In this document: positions 6,201-14,445 of the stretch, in pieces
Position numbering within the stretch: position 1 is the first letter of the stretch
How the letters are laid out: the number at the start of each line of letters is the position of its first letter
Assembly: GCA_964350605.1 (NCBI GenBank)
Contig: CAYGKP010000020.1
Coordinates: 1-19,958 of the forward strand
DNA from: CAYGKP01 sp964350605
Lineage (GTDB): Bacteria; Bacteroidota; Bacteroidia; Cytophagales; JAAEPT01
Length of the DNA: 19,958 nucleotides
Direction: 5' to 3'
Program-made: the position numbers and the translations under genes
The notes under the pieces: generated by a model
Databases searched by the model: none
What the model saw: the letters and a program-made list of their open reading frames with translations, nothing else
Told to the model about the DNA's origin: nothing

Positions 6201-7520
6201 ATGAAGCGTTCGCTCGCCCTCCTGGTCGTTTTGCTATCACTTGCTGCTGCCCAAGCACAGGACAGCACGAAAGCCGAAAAACCCTGGCCCGCCGCCAAGT
6301 GGGATTTCGGCGATGGCCAGTACATCCAACTGACCTTCCTGAACCAAGTCTGGCTGCGCAACACCCAGACCAACCCGGGCACGACCGTCTTTGGCGACCC
6401 CGAACCGAACATCACCGACATCAGCTTGCGGCGCACGCGCCTTTGCCTGTTCGGCCAGATGACCCCGCGGGTGTACATCTACATGCAGTTCGGGATCAAC
6501 AACTTCAACTACATCTCCGAGCGCAAGCAGGGTGCGTTCTTCCACGATGCGATTGTGCAGTACGATGCAGTGCCAGGGAAACTCAGCCTCGGAATGGGCC
6601 TGACGGCATGGACGGGTTTTTCGCGGTTCTCGTCGCCGAGCATAGGTACGCTGATGGGCCTTGACGCGCCGCTCTTCCTGCAAGCGACCAACGACGCGAC
6701 CGACCAGTTCCTGCGCAAACTCTCGGTGTATGCGAAAGGACAGATTGGCAAGTTGGATTACCGCTTGGCCTTCACCTCGCCCATGGCGATTCAAAACTCG
6801 CCGCTCTACACCGCGGCGGTGGGCAGTAATTCCACTTTCTCGAACCGCGCGCCGAACCCGCAACTCAGTGGCTACGCTGCTTGGAACTTCCTGGAGAGTG
6901 AGTCGAACAAGAACCCTTACCAAACGGGCACCTATCTCGGGAAGAAGAAGGTCCTGAACCTCGGCGCGGGTTTCGAATACCAAGACAAAGCCATGTGGCA
7001 CCTTAACAACCAGGGCGACACCACCGAAACCTCTTTGGGCATCTGGGCCGTCGATGTGTTCTACGACGCGCCGATCAATGCGAAAGGTGCTGCGGTTTCG
7101 TTCTACGGCTTGTTCAGCCAGTATGATTTCGGCCCGAACTACCTGCGCAACGTAGGTGTGAACAACCCCGCCAACGGCACCAACGGCAATGGAACGGTCA
7201 ACGGCGCGGGCAACGGCTTCCCGATGATCGGGACCGGGTCGGTGCTCTATGGCCAGCTGGGCTATAAGTTCAAGGATGGCTTGCTCGGCGATGCGGGCAC
7301 GCTGATGCCTTACGTTACCTCGCAGTACGCCAACTACGAGGCCCTCGACGATCCGATGCATATGTATGAAGGCGGTGTGAACTGGCTAATGGCGGGCCAC
7401 AACGCCAAGCTTTCGCTGGCGGCACAAAGCCGCCCGATTTTCCAGATCAACGACAACGGCGAGGCCAAGCAGGACGGCCGCCGCGGGATGTACGTCATGC
7501 AATATCAAATCGCCTTCTAA
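6201..7520 (+). CDS. Outer-membrane porin (phosphate-selective porin O/P-like)
   Basis: The 439-residue protein has a signal peptide (MKRSLALLVVLLSLAAAQAQ, cleavage after about residue 18-20) and alternating amphipathic strands through to a C-terminal aromatic, MQYQIAF, as expected for a beta-barrel that ends in Phe for BAM recognition. The early segment YIQLTFLNQVWLRN, followed by DISLRRTRLCLFGQMTPRVY, is typical of the OprO/OprP-like porins annotated in Bacteroidota. A Gly/Asn-rich stretch in the second half (nt 7150-7210, NPANGTNGNGTVNG) looks like an extended surface loop. The likely role is passive passage of small anions or other solutes across the outer membrane; the substrate cannot be inferred. 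The ATG at 6201 is chosen for the signal peptide. Confidence 0.83.
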   Translation: MKRSLALLVVLLSLAAAQAQDSTKAEKPWPAAKWDFGDGQYIQLTFLNQVWLRNTQTNPGTTVFGDPEPNITDISLRRTRLCLFGQMTPRVYIYMQFGINNFNYISERKQGAFFHDAIVQYDAVPGKLSLGMGLTAWTGFSRFSSPSIGTLMGLDAPLFLQATNDATDQFLRKLSVYAKGQIGKLDYRLAFTSPMAIQNSPLYTAAVGSNSTFSNRAPNPQLSGYAAWNFLESESNKNPYQTGTYLGKKKVLNLGAGFEYQDKAMWHLNNQGDTTETSLGIWAVDVFYDAPINAKGAAVSFYGLFSQYDFGPNYLRNVGVNNPANGTNGNGTVNGAGNGFPMIGTGSVLYGQLGYKFKDGLLGDAGTLMPYVTSQYANYEALDDPMHMYEGGVNWLMAGHNAKLSLAAQSRPIFQINDNGEAKQDGRRGMYVMQYQIAF

Positions 7521-7559
7521 CGGGGGCTTTTTTGGCGGGATCTTTGTTTCTTGGCAGGC

Positions 7560-8696
7560 ATGAGTCTTTCGCTTGCCCGCCTTTTTATGCTGAAACTATT
7601 TGTCCTGTTCGCCCACCTGCTCCACGCGCAAGCGGGGGATACTACGCAGGCCCATTTGGTTTTCGTCGGCGATGTGATGGGGCACGACCCCCAGATTGAG
7701 GCCGCCTATTTCACCGATTTGGGGGGCTATGATTACAACCATGTTTTCCAATACGTGAAGCCGACAGTCGAGAAGGCCGACTACGCGGTCGCGAACCTCG
7801 AGGTGACCTTGGCGGGGAAACCCTATAAGGGCTACCCCCAATTCTCGAGCCCCGATTCGTTGGCGAAGGCCCTGCAATGGGCGGGCTTCGACATGCTCCT
7901 GACCGCCAACAACCATTCCTGCGATCGCAATGTGTCGGGCATGATCCGCACCCTCGACGTTCTCGATGGCTATGACATTCCGCACATCGGCACTTACCGC
8001 ACGGCTGCCGAGCGAGCCAATACCTACCCCTTCATCCAGGAGATCAAGGGCATCAAGGTGGCGTTCCTGAACATGACCTACGGCACCAATGGGCTCAAGG
8101 AGTCCTACAAGATTCCCTGGTACATGGTCAACTACCTCGACAAGGAGCAGATGGCCAAAGACATTCAGGCGGCCAAGGACAAGGGCGCCGAGTGCATCAT
8201 TGCCTGCACCCACTGGGGCGCAGAGTACCAGCGCAACGCCGACAGCTACGAACGCCAGAACGCGGCGTTCCTCTTCTCGCAAGGGGTGGACATCGTGATC
8301 GGTGGGCACCCCCACGTGATCCAAGAGGTCGAGGAGGTCAACATCCCCGGCGACACGACGGGCAAGAAGGGCCTGATCTTCTACTCCCACGGCAACTTCG
8401 TCTCGAACCAACGAGCCCGCTACAAGGACGGTGGGTTATTGACGCATGTCTGGCTGAAGAAAGTGGACGGCAAGGTCGTCGTCGAGCGCTATGGGTTTAC
8501 ACCTACCTGGGTCCACAAGCGGTACGAGAAGGGCGCGCTTCGCTTTTTTGTGGTGCCGGTATCGGCCTACGAGAGGAGCCCCGAGACCTTTGGCTTCAAC
8601 TCCTCGGACAAAGCGGCGTTTGACGTATTCAAGTCCGACACGCGCAGCCACTTAAAGGATACCGAGGAGATTCCAGCGGTTTTCCCTGCTGACTAA
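7560..8696 (+). CDS. CapA family protein (PGA-synthase CapA-like metallophosphatase fold)
   Basis: The 378-residue product begins with an export signal (about 1-25) and carries the CapA order of calcineurin-like metallophosphatase motifs: FVGDVMGHD (35-43) near the mature N-terminus, ANLE, ANNHSCDRN (about 116-124), CTHWGAEY, GGHPHVIQ, and YSHGNFVSN. The Asp, Asn and His residues in these blocks are metal ligands in the fold. CapA of Bacillus takes part in poly-gamma-glutamate export, but Gram-negative members are widespread outside such operons and no capBCE genes are visible here, so a general cell-envelope phosphoesterase is as likely. An alternative start at 7587 (MLKLFVLFAHLL) also gives a good signal peptide. 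The TAA stop overlaps the TAG of the convergent photolyase gene (8693-8696). Confidence 0.88.
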   Translation: MSLSLARLFMLKLFVLFAHLLHAQAGDTTQAHLVFVGDVMGHDPQIEAAYFTDLGGYDYNHVFQYVKPTVEKADYAVANLEVTLAGKPYKGYPQFSSPDSLAKALQWAGFDMLLTANNHSCDRNVSGMIRTLDVLDGYDIPHIGTYRTAAERANTYPFIQEIKGIKVAFLNMTYGTNGLKESYKIPWYMVNYLDKEQMAKDIQAAKDKGAECIIACTHWGAEYQRNADSYERQNAAFLFSQGVDIVIGGHPHVIQEVEEVNIPGDTTGKKGLIFYSHGNFVSNQRARYKDGGLLTHVWLKKVDGKVVVERYGFTPTWVHKRYEKGALRFFVVPVSAYERSPETFGFNSSDKAAFDVFKSDTRSHLKDTEEIPAVFPAD

Positions 8697-10219
8697 CCAA
8701 GCGAGGCGAGGTAGTCCTCAGCCTGAGCCAGGGTGGCCTCGCGATCTTCCTTTTTCATCCTCTCCCAGGTGCTGTAGGCCCGCGCGATACGCGGATTCTT
8801 GCGGAGCCTGTTTTCGTGTCGTACCAGAAAGTGCCAGTACAAGCTGTTGAAGGGACAGGCGCCTTCGCCTGTACGTTTCGTAACAGCGTAACGACAGCCC
8901 TTGCAGTAGTCGCTCATCTTGTTGATGTAGTTGCCCGAGGAGACGTAGGGCTTCGTTGCGAGCTTTCCTCCGTCAGCGTATTGGCTCATCCCACGGGTGT
9001 TGGGCAGCTCGACCCATTCGAACGCATCAATGTAAACACCCAGGTACCAGCGGTCTACCTCATCAGGTTTAGCACCAATGAGTAAGGCGTAATTCCCCAG
9101 CACCATCAGGCGTTGGATGTGATGCGCATGCGCCCCATCAAGTGAGGCGGATAGGGAGTGGTTGAGACAGTTGAGATCGGTTTCGCCGGTCCAATAGAAA
9201 TCCGGCAGCTTCCGCTCATTCTCAAAAAAGTTTTCCTTCGAAAACTCGGGCATGCGCGCCCAGTAAATGCCACGTACGTACTCGCGCCAACCGATGATCT
9301 GGCGAACGAAGCCTTCCAAGGAGGCGAAAGAAACTTGCTCGCTGTTTTTATCCCATGTGGAGATTGCGGTCTCAACAACCTCATTGGGGGAAAGCAACTT
9401 CACGTTCAAGACGAAGGACAGGCGGCTGTGAAACAGAGTATCGTCGCGGACGGTCATCGCATCCTGATAGGGCCCAAAGTGACCAAAAAGCTCATCGCAG
9501 AAATAACCCAATTGATGGAGGGCTTCGGTGCGAGTGACCGGCCAGACAAAGTGTGTGGGGTCCAATCGCCCCATCGTTTCAATGCCTGCTCTTTCAAGCA
9601 GAGCGACGATCTCGGCTACCTCTCGTCCGCTCTTCCAAGGCGGCGGAATCTGCAGGTTGTCTGGCAACGACTCGCGATTTTCCTCGTCGTAGTTCCAACG
9701 TCCGCTCATCGGTTCGTCGCCGTCCATGAGAACCTGGTGCTTCCGGCGGAGCGTCCGGTAGAAATGCTCCATTACATACGTCTTCCGACCCTTGAAAACC
9801 TCAGCGAGTTCACCGCGCTCGGTGTAGAAATGCTCGCTGGATACGAAGCTGACTGGGATTTCAAGCTTGCTGGCTAAGGCCCGCAATTTCTGGTCGATGC
9901 GCCATTCGTCGGGCTCCTGCATTTCGAGCGAGTCAAAGCCCTCTGCATCGACCAACTGCTTGATATTCTCAGCCAGTGAACCTTGATTTCCCTCGTCGTC
10001 GAGTCGCAGGTACTTTACTTGATGGCCAAGCTCCTCTAACCGCTCGGCGAAAGCCCGCATCGCAAGAAAGATGGCGACGACCTTCTGGATGTGATGGCGG
10101 ACGTAGCTCGCTTCCTCCCTGACTTCCATAAGTAGGTAGGTCACCTCGGGGTTCACCTGTCCGAACCAAGAATGGTTCTCATTGAGTTGATCCCCGAGCA
10201 GGGGCCGAAGGGTGCCCAC
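8693..10219 (-). CDS. phrB: FeS-containing cryptochrome/photolyase (PhrB-type, (6-4) photolyase-like)
   Basis: This light-driven flavoprotein family repairs (6-4) pyrimidine photoproducts with FAD and a [4Fe-4S] cluster. The GTG at 10219 gives VGTLRPLLGDQLNENHSW, matching the family's LRLILGDQLNxxHSW N-terminus, and 508 residues. The probable cluster ligands are then C351, C439, C442 and C455, one off each of the positions I recall for Agrobacterium PhrB (350, 438, 441, 454). The paired-His HAHHIQRLMV block, near the conserved catalytic histidine, is present, as is WREYVRGIYW. A GTG at 10249 would add 10 residues and overlap the SDR gene by 26 bases. With the chosen start the gap to the SDR stop is 4 nt, so they form an operon. 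A light-receptor rather than repair role cannot be excluded. Confidence 0.93.
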   Translation of the reverse strand: MGTLRPLLGDQLNENHSWFGQVNPEVTYLLMEVREEASYVRHHIQKVVAIFLAMRAFAERLEELGHQVKYLRLDDEGNQGSLAENIKQLVDAEGFDSLEMQEPDEWRIDQKLRALASKLEIPVSFVSSEHFYTERGELAEVFKGRKTYVMEHFYRTLRRKHQVLMDGDEPMSGRWNYDEENRESLPDNLQIPPPWKSGREVAEIVALLERAGIETMGRLDPTHFVWPVTRTEALHQLGYFCDELFGHFGPYQDAMTVRDDTLFHSRLSFVLNVKLLSPNEVVETAISTWDKNSEQVSFASLEGFVRQIIGWREYVRGIYWARMPEFSKENFFENERKLPDFYWTGETDLNCLNHSLSASLDGAHAHHIQRLMVLGNYALLIGAKPDEVDRWYLGVYIDAFEWVELPNTRGMSQYADGGKLATKPYVSSGNYINKMSDYCKGCRYAVTKRTGEGACPFNSLYWHFLVRHENRLRKNPRIARAYSTWERMKKEDREATLAQAEDYLASLG

Positions 10220-10223
10220 CGGG

Positions 10224-10916
10224 TTAGACGCGAAGGGCGGAGAGCCCACCGTCGACCCCGAGCACTTGCCCGGTAATCCAGTCGCTTTCCGAACCCAACA
10301 AAAAGGCCGCCGCCTTCGCGATGTCCTCAGGGGAGCCCACTCGCTTCAGGGGGTGTCGGTCCGCACTCGCGGCGCGTTTCTGATCGGTATTCAGCAAGCC
10401 TTCGGCCAGCGATGTGTTGGTCAGGGAAGGGGCAATGCAGTTGACCCGAATCTTCGGGGCCAGTTCCGCCGCCAAGCTGCGCGTTAAGCCTTCGAGCGCA
10501 CCCTTCGCGGACGCCACCGAAGCATGAAAGCCCATGCCTGTCTGTACGGCTACGGTGCTGAAGTAGACCACGCTGGCCCGTTCGCTTTTCTTCAATCGGC
10601 TTAGCACCAACTGGGTGATGTGGATCGCGCCCCAAACGTTGCCCTCAAAATCGGCGAGGAAGTCGTCTTTCTTCAATCGCGCGAAGGGTTTCAAGTTGAT
10701 GGTCCCCGGGCAGAAGGCTAGGCCGTCCAATGTTTCGGGCAAGTCGCTCAAGTCCGCTTCGGTAAGACTCGCCACATCGCCGGGAATGAACCTAACACCG
10801 CTGGGCAACTCAGCAGGTGCGCGCGCGATGACAAAAAGCTGGTGCCCCTGGGCGTGGAGCGACTCGGTAAGGGCGCGGCCAATGCCTTTGGTGCCGCCGA
10901 CAATCAAGTAGTTCAT
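10224..10916 (-). CDS. SDR-family protein lacking the catalytic tyrosine (photolyase-linked)
   Basis: The 230-residue cytoplasmic protein has the NAD(P)-binding GGTKGIG (7-13), the NxxG-like AFCPGTINL (67-75) and the catalytic-type serine S120 in VVYFSTVAV. It ends with the usual GQVLGVDGG block. The expected Tyr-x-x-x-Lys is replaced: the segment reads HASVASAK (131-138), with K138 in place but valine at 134. As I recall, related Bacteroidota proteins beside photolyases have the same change (FHSQVAASK), so this is a family trait rather than a random loss. Ordinary dehydrogenase chemistry is therefore doubtful; substrate binding, a different acid, or a structural role are alternatives. The start codon overlaps the SRPBCC stop in ATGA, and the stop lies 4 nt before the photolyase GTG. 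Confidence 0.9.
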   Translation of the reverse strand: MNYLIVGGTKGIGRALTESLHAQGHQLFVIARAPAELPSGVRFIPGDVASLTEADLSDLPETLDGLAFCPGTINLKPFARLKKDDFLADFEGNVWGAIHITQLVLSRLKKSERASVVYFSTVAVQTGMGFHASVASAKGALEGLTRSLAAELAPKIRVNCIAPSLTNTSLAEGLLNTDQKRAASADRHPLKRVGSPEDIAKAAAFLLGSESDWITGQVLGVDGGLSALRV

Positions 10917-11446
10917 GCCCCTTCAACCGGGTCGGCGGGCGATTGTTGAACAAGGGGCGTACCGAAGTGCCCCGTCAGAATGGCAAAGCGCGCCTCGAAG
11001 GCGTTCTTCACCCGCCGCTTGATCCAACCGCCAAACAACAACGCGCCGAGCCACCCACCGGGCAGGACCCATTGCATGCGGTCGATCATGCGCATGCCGC
11101 CCTCGATGGGCAGGAAATGATGCTCGTAGTGCCACATGCGGAAGGGTCCAAAGCGTTGCTCGTAAAGAAAGAAATTCGGCTCGCGCAATCGGCGGATTTC
11201 AGTGACCCAATGAATGGGAATGCCGAGCAAGGGCTTAACCCGGTAGCGGATCAGTTGGCCTTCATACAACTGGCCGGCTGTGCAGCCCTCGATGACGTGA
11301 AAATTTAACCAACCGGGCGTGATCTCGACCAGGCGATAAGGGTTGGTGAAGAAGTCCCAGGCTTCCTTCGGGCTGATCGCCAGGTCCTGCACGATCTCGT
11401 AGCGCGCCACGCGAACACCAAATTTGAAGCCAGCGGCAGGGTTCAT
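10913..11446 (-). CDS. SRPBCC-family (START/Bet v1-like) protein
   Basis: The product, 177 residues from the first ATG at 11446, has the helix-grip signature at its start (ISPKEAWDFFTNPYRLVEITP). It continues with KPLLGIPIHWVTEI, EQRFGPFRMWHYEHHF and a C-terminal long helix (WIKRRVKNAFEARFAIL). This fold binds hydrophobic ligands or acts in lipid or polyketide-like chemistry. Homologues occur next to cryptochrome/photolyase genes in Bacteroidota, but I know of no assigned reaction. Comparison with the usual N-terminus favours a later GTG start at 11410 (VARYEIVQDLAIS). A TTG at 11473 would reduce the gap to the barrel gene to 7 nt. The stop overlaps the SDR start (ATGA), so translation is probably coupled. 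Confidence 0.85.
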   Translation of the reverse strand: MNPAAGFKFGVRVARYEIVQDLAISPKEAWDFFTNPYRLVEITPGWLNFHVIEGCTAGQLYEGQLIRYRVKPLLGIPIHWVTEIRRLREPNFFLYEQRFGPFRMWHYEHHFLPIEGGMRMIDRMQWVLPGGWLGALLFGGWIKRRVKNAFEARFAILTGHFGTPLVQQSPADPVEGA

Positions 11447-11480
11447 GCAGGGAAGAACCGCGCCGGGCAGCAAGGGTTCG

Positions 11481-12539
11481 CTAGAAGCTGTACATCGCCC
11501 CCAGGTTCAGCCGCCCCGCGTGCTGCAACTGGTTGTCGTACAACCCCTGAGCCAGTGGCGCTTGGTACAGCGCGTTGACCGTGACCGAGCCCAGGCTTAC
11601 GTCAATCCCCAGATCGGCGAACAGGGTCCAGCCTCCAGTATTGACCATCTCTTGCCCGCCATACTCATCGCGCTGGGCCCGCTCGTAGTATAGGCCCGCG
11701 AGTGGCACGAAACGCTTGTTTCCCTTCTCGATCACTGCAAACAGATCGCCCTGCACGTTCAGGCGGTCGCCGAATCGATAATCGTTGCGGTTGCGCACGT
11801 TGAGGCCCGGCGAGTTGAGCACTACCGATGACGACAACTCGCGGCGCGTGCCTTTGCGGTAGTTGATTGAAGTGGCCAGGCCATACTTCTGTTTGAAGCT
11901 CAAAATCGGGCTGGCCCGCAGCATCAAGAAAAACGAGCCGTCGCCAGGCTGCACCGTCGGGTCGTAAGAAAAACCTTGCTTGTCGCGGCGGTTGAACTGC
12001 CCGGTGGGCAACTGCACCCCCGCGCCATACTTGAGGAGCAATTCCCAGTTGTCGGAAAGCGAAAGGGGCCGAACCCGTTCGAGGAACAAAATAGCATCGC
12101 CCAGGCCGCTGACCGTGTTACTCGAATCGCGCACCGGTTGGGTAGTGCTGAACACGCGGGCGTAGTACGCCTCGTGCGAATTGAATGGCAGCATCACGAA
12201 CAGGTTCGTGCGTTCGCCTAGGCGGAAGTTGAAGCGGAGTTCGAGCGAGCGCAAGGCCTCGAAATCGCGGTCCGAATCATCGATGGTTACACCGCTGCCC
12301 GTTACGTGAGCGGCGCGCTGCGAACGTAGACCCAGGCCCTGCCCACTAAAGGTCGAGCGTTGGTCCAAATACCGATAACCTTGCAGGTAGCGGTAGCGGT
12401 ACATGAGCTGCACGTAGTTTCGGTTGCGCAGGCTGGGGTATTGAAACAGCGTACAGCCGTCGCAAGCCCAGCCCCTGAGGGGCAGGAGCAGGAGGGTGAC
12501 AAGCACCAAGAGAAGGCATGCGTTACCACGGATTCGCAT
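11481..12539 (-). CDS. Outer-membrane beta-barrel protein with N-terminal CDGC motif (transporter-like)
   Basis: The 352-residue protein has a signal peptide (1-25). The mature chain should begin at or next to C26-D-G-C29, a CxxC pair that could bind metal or form a disulfide on the periplasmic side. The rest alternates polar and hydrophobic residues as in a barrel (NYVQLMYRYRYLQGYRYL; LELRFNFRLGERTNLFVMLPF) and ends LNLGAMYSF with the C-terminal Phe expected of outer-membrane proteins. Bacteroidota proteins of this layout, annotated only as transporter or hypothetical, occur after MbnP/MbnH genes. It overlaps the upstream di-haem peroxidase gene by 17 bases, strongly suggesting joint expression. 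A role as outer-membrane channel or scaffold for the MbnP/MbnH system is inference. Confidence 0.78.
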   Translation of the reverse strand: MRIRGNACLLLVLVTLLLLPLRGWACDGCTLFQYPSLRNRNYVQLMYRYRYLQGYRYLDQRSTFSGQGLGLRSQRAAHVTGSGVTIDDSDRDFEALRSLELRFNFRLGERTNLFVMLPFNSHEAYYARVFSTTQPVRDSSNTVSGLGDAILFLERVRPLSLSDNWELLLKYGAGVQLPTGQFNRRDKQGFSYDPTVQPGDGSFFLMLRASPILSFKQKYGLATSINYRKGTRRELSSSVVLNSPGLNVRNRNDYRFGDRLNVQGDLFAVIEKGNKRFVPLAGLYYERAQRDEYGGQEMVNTGGWTLFADLGIDVSLGSVTVNALYQAPLAQGLYDNQLQHAGRLNLGAMYSF

Positions 12540-13620
12540 AGGAGGGGTGGGTCAGAAAGGTGGTATCGGTAAGGGTATGCAGAAAGGCGATCAGGGCCTG
12601 TTGGTCGGCGGGGCTCAAATCGAGACCGCCTCGGAGCTGAGGTGCCAGGGTCCGCGAGGAGCGAATGCCTTGAGTGTAATGACCCAGGACTTGGTCGAGG
12701 GTGGCGAAGCGTCCGTCGTGCATGTAGGGCGCGGTGACCGAGACGTTCCGCAGCGTTGGGGTTTTGTAGCGACCGATGTCGGCCGAATCCAGCGTGATGC
12801 GATAGCGCCCCCAGCGTTCGTTCTCTGGGTCGGTGAAGGCAAAACGGTCGGTGGCGTCCAGGCCGTTGTTGTGGTGCTGATGATCGGTCAGTAGACCTTC
12901 ACTGTGGCAGCTTGCACAATTCGCTTGGTACAGCGCATGGCCCTTGGCCTCGCTTTCGGTGAAGGTGGTTTGTCCGGCACGGACCCGGTCGTACTTGCTA
13001 TCAAACGAGATCAATACCCGTTCGAATTGGCCCAAGGCCCAAAGCACGTGAATGCTCTCGACGGAATCGACAGCGAACGCCGCGCGGAACCACTTGCGGT
13101 AGTTCGGGTCGGCGTTCAGAAAGGCGACCACTTGACGCATGTCGGCAGCCATCTCGTCTTCGCTGGTCAAGGGACCGAGCAACTGAGTTTCCAGATTTGT
13201 CGCGCCGCCGTCCCAGAACATTTGCTCGCCAAAGGCCAAGTTGATCAAGGCCGGTGCATGGCGACGTTGCCGATGACCGGACACGCCGTTTTCTGACAAT
13301 GCTACCCCATCGGCAAACCCGAGGGACTGGATGTGGCAACTGGCGCAAGCGACTTTTCCGTTGCCCGACAATCGCTTCTCGTAGAACAAGCGGCGGCCCA
13401 GCTCGATGCTCTCGCGGGTCAACGGGGACTGCGCGGCGTGGGGCAAGCTGTCGGCGAAGGGCGTGCGGAACTGCACCCGCGTGGCCGTAATTGGCAACGC
13501 GGGCGAAGAATCCGAAGCAGGCTGGCAGGCCAAAAGCCCAACCAACCCCATCAAGCCGATGGCCAGGGAACGCAAGGTGCTAGTTCTCGATGTGATGAAC
13601 TTCGAAGAAGTCCGCTGCAT
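12523..13620 (-). CDS. Di-haem cytochrome c peroxidase-family lipoprotein, MbnH-like (second copy)
   Basis: The protein belongs to the bacterial cytochrome c peroxidase/MauG/MbnH family. It has two haem-c sites, CASCH at 92-96 and CASCH at 235-239 (numbered from the ATG at 13620), and the C-terminal YKTPTLRNVSVTAPYMHDGRF block, whose Met or His/Tyr neighbourhood sets the axial ligand. A lipobox GLLAC (C32) marks it as a lipoprotein. MbnH enzymes oxidise a tryptophan of the partner MbnP to kynurenine with peroxide. The MbnP gene is immediately upstream and overlaps by 41 bases if the ATG at 13620 is used. A TTG at 13575 would give a more usual 17-residue lipoprotein signal and no overlap. It is clearly different in sequence from the other MbnH-like protein at 14446-15528. 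Confidence 0.88.
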   Translation of the reverse strand: MQRTSSKFITSRTSTLRSLAIGLMGLVGLLACQPASDSSPALPITATRVQFRTPFADSLPHAAQSPLTRESIELGRRLFYEKRLSGNGKVACASCHIQSLGFADGVALSENGVSGHRQRRHAPALINLAFGEQMFWDGGATNLETQLLGPLTSEDEMAADMRQVVAFLNADPNYRKWFRAAFAVDSVESIHVLWALGQFERVLISFDSKYDRVRAGQTTFTESEAKGHALYQANCASCHSEGLLTDHQHHNNGLDATDRFAFTDPENERWGRYRITLDSADIGRYKTPTLRNVSVTAPYMHDGRFATLDQVLGHYTQGIRSSRTLAPQLRGGLDLSPADQQALIAFLHTLTDTTFLTHPSYANPW

Positions 13621-14422
13621 AGTTTTGGGCGAAAATCGTCGCCCCCCCTCCGTGGCCGGGGTTGAACTGGGTTTCTACGTCAATTACGTTGGGGCCATCC
13701 CAGAACTCCTCGAGCTTGAGGATCACATGAACCATTGGATCGGCCTCGCCACCAATGCGAACCGGAGTTGACAAGGGCAAGTCAATGATTTTGTATGCAG
13801 GTCCATTGATCCCGTCGGTGCCCACGTTATAACTCGTTGGGTTGGCGATGTGATAGACAAAGGCTTGGCCCACCGCGCCGTCGTCGCCATTAGTGCTGCC
13901 TTCCAGCTTAACAAACTTGTAGCCCGTCGACCAAGTCCAAATCATGTTGTTGGAACCCAAGGTTGAGTTGCTGCCAAACGGGTCCAGATCACCGACTTCC
14001 AACGGGGTGATCCGGTTGGCGTTTACATCGATGCCCACTGCGAACTTCAAGTTCGTATAAGTGCCTGCGGGAATGGCGTCAAAGCTCACCATGCGGCTGG
14101 CCGAGGCATTGCCCGAGAATTGACCGAAGAACAGGTAGCTGTCGGGAATCGGGAATTCGCCGCCGTCGCCATCGACCAGTACGAAGTTCGAAAGGTAGTA
14201 TTTCAGCTCGCTGACCGAGATGGTGTCGCCCTCTTCGGTGACCCCCAGCATGGTGTTGAGTGTCAACGTTTGGCGTACGTCATTTTCGTCAAGGACGGTG
14301 TTTTCCATCATCAGGCGCATCGAGCCGGGTTGCTGCGACTCGCTGTCATCGTCGTCCTTGTTGCAGCTTGAGGTGAAGAGAAGGGCGCCGAGCGCGGAAA
14401 GAAGAAAGAATGTGTGTTTCAT
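13580..14422 (-). CDS. mbnP: MbnP family lipoprotein (copper-binding partner of MbnH)
   Basis: MbnP proteins are periplasmic copper-binding beta-sandwich proteins in which a tryptophan is converted to kynurenine by MbnH; they were described from methanobactin operons but are common in Bacteroidota. The 280-residue product has a lipoprotein signal with C20 followed by NKDDDD, then the family blocks GDTISVSELKYYLSNFVL, YTNLKFAVGIDVNAN, GDLDPFG, MIWTWSTGYKFVKLEG (160-175) and FVYHIA. W162 or W164 is the candidate for modification by analogy. The gene sits between two MbnH-like genes: 23 nt after the first, and overlapping the second by up to 41 bases. No methanobactin precursor or biosynthesis gene is visible, so the role is probably general copper handling. 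Confidence 0.88.
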   Translation of the reverse strand: MKHTFFLLSALGALLFTSSCNKDDDDSESQQPGSMRLMMENTVLDENDVRQTLTLNTMLGVTEEGDTISVSELKYYLSNFVLVDGDGGEFPIPDSYLFFGQFSGNASASRMVSFDAIPAGTYTNLKFAVGIDVNANRITPLEVGDLDPFGSNSTLGSNNMIWTWSTGYKFVKLEGSTNGDDGAVGQAFVYHIANPTSYNVGTDGINGPAYKIIDLPLSTPVRIGGEADPMVHVILKLEEFWDGPNVIDVETQFNPGHGGGATIFAQNYAADFFEVHHIEN

Positions 14423-14445
14423 CGGGTTACTCCGCAGGGGAGGTA

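Noticed and set aside
6237..7361. Long open frame on the minus strand opposite the porin gene (374 codons)
   Set aside because: The sense strand encodes a convincing beta-barrel with signal peptide and C-terminal Phe. The antisense product is low-complexity in Arg/Val/Glu/His with no recognisable motif, as expected from high-GC antisense frames.
7539..7546. GATCTTTG as a possible -7 box for the CapA-like gene
   Set aside because: It mismatches the important first T and has no -33 TTG; the gene may instead be read through from the porin gene 39 nt upstream.
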